From the NCBI RefSeq assembly GCF_000002995.4, contig NW_025062478.1, forward strand, positions 992,001 to 1,056,000: 64,000 nucleotides of DNA, written 5' to 3'. Below are positions 61,816 to 64,000 of this stretch, one piece after another. The position numbers were made by a program, and so were the translations under genes. The notes beneath the pieces are model-generated. The model ran no database searches. It was not told the origin of the DNA and was given only the letters and a program-made list of their open reading frames with translations. The first letter of the stretch is position 1; each line of letters starts with the position of its first letter. The DNA is from Brugia malayi. Lineage: Eukaryota > Nematoda > Chromadorea > Rhabditida > Onchocercidae.

Positions 61816-63659
61816 AAAATATGACAAAATAATTTTTTTTAAGTTAATATTTGCCTGCTAGTAAATTAAGAATAAAAAATTTCATTCAATAATTTTTGTT
61901 TTTGTTTTTTTTTTTTAACTTTTTTTGTGTTTTAAAAAAAATGAAAGTAATAATTTGATAATTTGCATTTAGTATAATTAATATTTGATTTTGCTTCTAA
62001 CAATTATTCGAAAAAATCTTTTCATCCAAAAAAAAAAACAATTATAAAATAAAAAATAATTTTGATAACATAATTTTATTATTATTTTAGATATTAAATT
62101 TTATAAATCAGTATCAATTATTAACTAATATTAAAATACTATAATTCTAATAATCTTTTATAAGTAATATATACATGTAATTTAATTTTAAAGTGTTTTT
62201 TTGTTTCAATAAATTTATAATTTTTTCTTTAGTATTCTAAATTTCAAAAAAAAAAAAAAATTAAATTAAATTATCAGATCATCGTATTAAATTAATTAAA
62301 TTAAGTAAATAAATTAAAGATCAAATAAAAAAAAAATATAAACAGTTACTTATCAGGTAAGTATTATTAGCGTCATCTTAAAACGATATTTGTTTATTTT
62401 TTAAAATGTTATAAAAACAAAAAAAACAAAAAAATGAATGCGATGAAAAATTTAAGAAAACTATGAAATGATTCTCTTAAATTTCTGAAATTTTAAAAAA
62501 AAAACTTTTAATTTCTATTTCAACTTTTACATTCTTTACTAAAAATTACATAACATCAATACTTAAGTTATTACTCTAACTGATAAGAAAAGTGATTAGA
62601 AATTACTAAAAGCGGAAAATTAATAAAATTTGAAAAAAAAGATTTTGTATATAAAATTAAACAGTATTAAATTTAAATTCAAACACTTTATAATTATGCC
62701 AATAAGTTTTTTCTCAAATTCTTAAGTATTATTTATCATATATCAGTTTAATATTTAAGTATTATTTACTATATTAATAGCATTATGCCATTTATCAAAA
62801 TTAACTCATTCGAATTATTTATTAAATAGTAACAAATGATTAAATAATTTCATTTAAATTTTAATTTCCATTAAAATTAAATGATAACACAAATTGATTT
62901 TTTGTTGCAAAATAGAAATGAACAAATGCGCAGCAAAAATGAATAAATAACAATGTTGTTATCAGACGAAAAAGTAATGGATAAGTGCTTATCACTGAGA
63001 AATATATCACTTGAATAATTGATGTTATCACAAATACACATCGTATTGTATGTCCATAAAGAAACTGTAATTTTATTTATTATCAGAAAAAAAAAAATGA
63101 TAAAAAAATTGAATAACAAAGAGAAATTATATCACTTGAGAAATTAAATAAATTTTAATCTTATCAGAGTTTAGAGTTTAAGAACCTAAAAAATATTTGA
63201 TAATCCGATTTCATAGTTTCATTTAAACTTTGATCATTTCATGATAAGAAAATAAATTATTCAAATTTTATCATTTCCATGATAAGACAACAAATTGAAG
63301 AAATAAAAAAAAAGAATAAAACAAATTATTTATAAACTTCCATTACTTTATAAAAATAAATTTTAGAATTTTTATCATTTCATTAGAAAGCGATACTAAT
63401 TATTTAAAATTTATTATTTCTTGACAAAAAGGCAAATTTAAGAAATGAAAAAAAAAATAAATGAAACAAATTATTTAAAGCTTTATTATTTCGTCAAAAA
63501 TAAATTATTGAAATTCTTATTATTTCATGATAAGAAAATAAATTATTCAAATTTTATCATTTCAATGATAAAATGAAAAATTTAAGAAGTTGAAAAAGGA
63601 TGATAAATTTCAAAAAATTCTATTTTCAAATGTAATTTATATCTGTTTTATAATTTCTA
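61816..63659. other. AT-rich intergenic region
   Basis: It holds the 3' UTR of the orphan gene (AATAAA 61871-61876) and TTATCATTTCATGATAAGA-like repeats near 63235-63560 that are partly palindromic. No gene recognised. Confidence 0.5.
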
Positions 63660-64000
63660 TCAATTGATAATATATCTTACCAAGTATTTTTTAAAACTTG
63701 GAATATAATATTCGATTACATTTTGATTATTTCGATTCTCGTTAAAGTATAAATGAAATGAATGAGTAATGATAAGACAAAGAATGATAAAAGTGGTGAA
63801 AATTGTATTAAAAATTGGATAGAATGTATTCCAACCATTAAAATTAATTGTAAAAAGTAATATTATAATTGTTGTTAATGCAGCAATCTGAAATTGATAA
63901 AATGGCGCAATTGTACCGGCCATATTGCGCCATATTTCATTTCCTCTTTCATATAATATGCGAAATTTCCCTCTTGTATAATGATACAAATAGAAGAATT
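63660..64000 (-). CDS. C-terminal part of a multi-pass membrane protein (partial, runs off window)
   Basis: An open frame enters from beyond 64000 and stops with TGA at 63660-63662. It reads YHYTRGKFRILYERGNEIWR, then two hydrophobic helices (AALTTIIILLFTINF and PIFNTIFTTFIILCLIITHS), then a polar tail ending KKYLVRYIIN. No ATG is present at the window-side start, so this is an internal or last exon of a larger gene. A TTTCAG lies inside it (ATT GCT follows), so a later acceptor is possible. I do not recognise the family. Confidence 0.55.
   Translation of the reverse strand, partial: FFYLYHYTRGKFRILYERGNEIWRNMAGTIAPFYQFQIAALTTIIILLFTINFNGWNTFYPIFNTIFTTFIILCLIITHSFHLYFNENRNNQNVIEYYIPSFKKYLVRYIIN

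Overview
This window looks like nuclear DNA of a parasitic nematode, most likely a clade III spirurid or filarial worm. The reasons are extreme A+T richness with very many poly-A/T runs, genes split into many short exons with GT...AG introns, splice-acceptor-like sequences just before several start codons (as expected for spliced-leader trans-splicing), and nematode-type protein families. No tRNA, rRNA, transposase, CRISPR array or viral element could be recognised. All gene models below were built by hand from conserved protein sequence plus splice-phase consistency; species and expression cannot be read from the sequence.

Layout. 1-6380: an upstream block with seven ACGT cores, then a complete 17-exon EDEM2-type GH47 protein of ER-associated degradation (+). 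7213-11643: mitochondrial aspartyl-tRNA synthetase (+), intact by homology except for one exon that is one base short. 14046-18307: a secreted or surface CPG4-like cysteine protein (+) with intronic minisatellites. 21501-26113: a secreted Cys/Gln-rich repeat protein of about 686 residues (+), with a furin-type site and all exons in phase 0. 27819-37636: an 18-exon, about 863-residue type I membrane protein (-) with fibronectin-III-like and EGF-like segments and a PDZ-ligand-like C-terminus. 37637-50518: about 13 kb of AT-rich sequence with tandem repeats, microsatellites, one strong inverted repeat and an orphan exon candidate. 50519-55444: a UBASH3/STS-like histidine phosphatase (-) in which both catalytic histidines are replaced by asparagine. 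56599-61815: a divergently arranged lysine-rich orphan gene (+). 63660-64000: the 3' end of a membrane protein gene (-) that runs off the window.

The genes do not form an obvious pathway. The first two are housekeeping genes in tandem; the next three (CPG4-like, Cys/Gln-rich, FnIII receptor-like) all encode exported cysteine-bearing proteins; the last three are a predicted pseudo-enzyme, a basic orphan protein and a partial membrane protein. The observations I consider most worth following are the pseudo-histidine-phosphatase, the ACGT cluster upstream of the EDEM gene, the two splice or frame anomalies (a TG 3' splice site in EDEM2 and a one-base-short exon in DARS2), and a recurring pattern in which tandem repeats have captured splice-site sequence.
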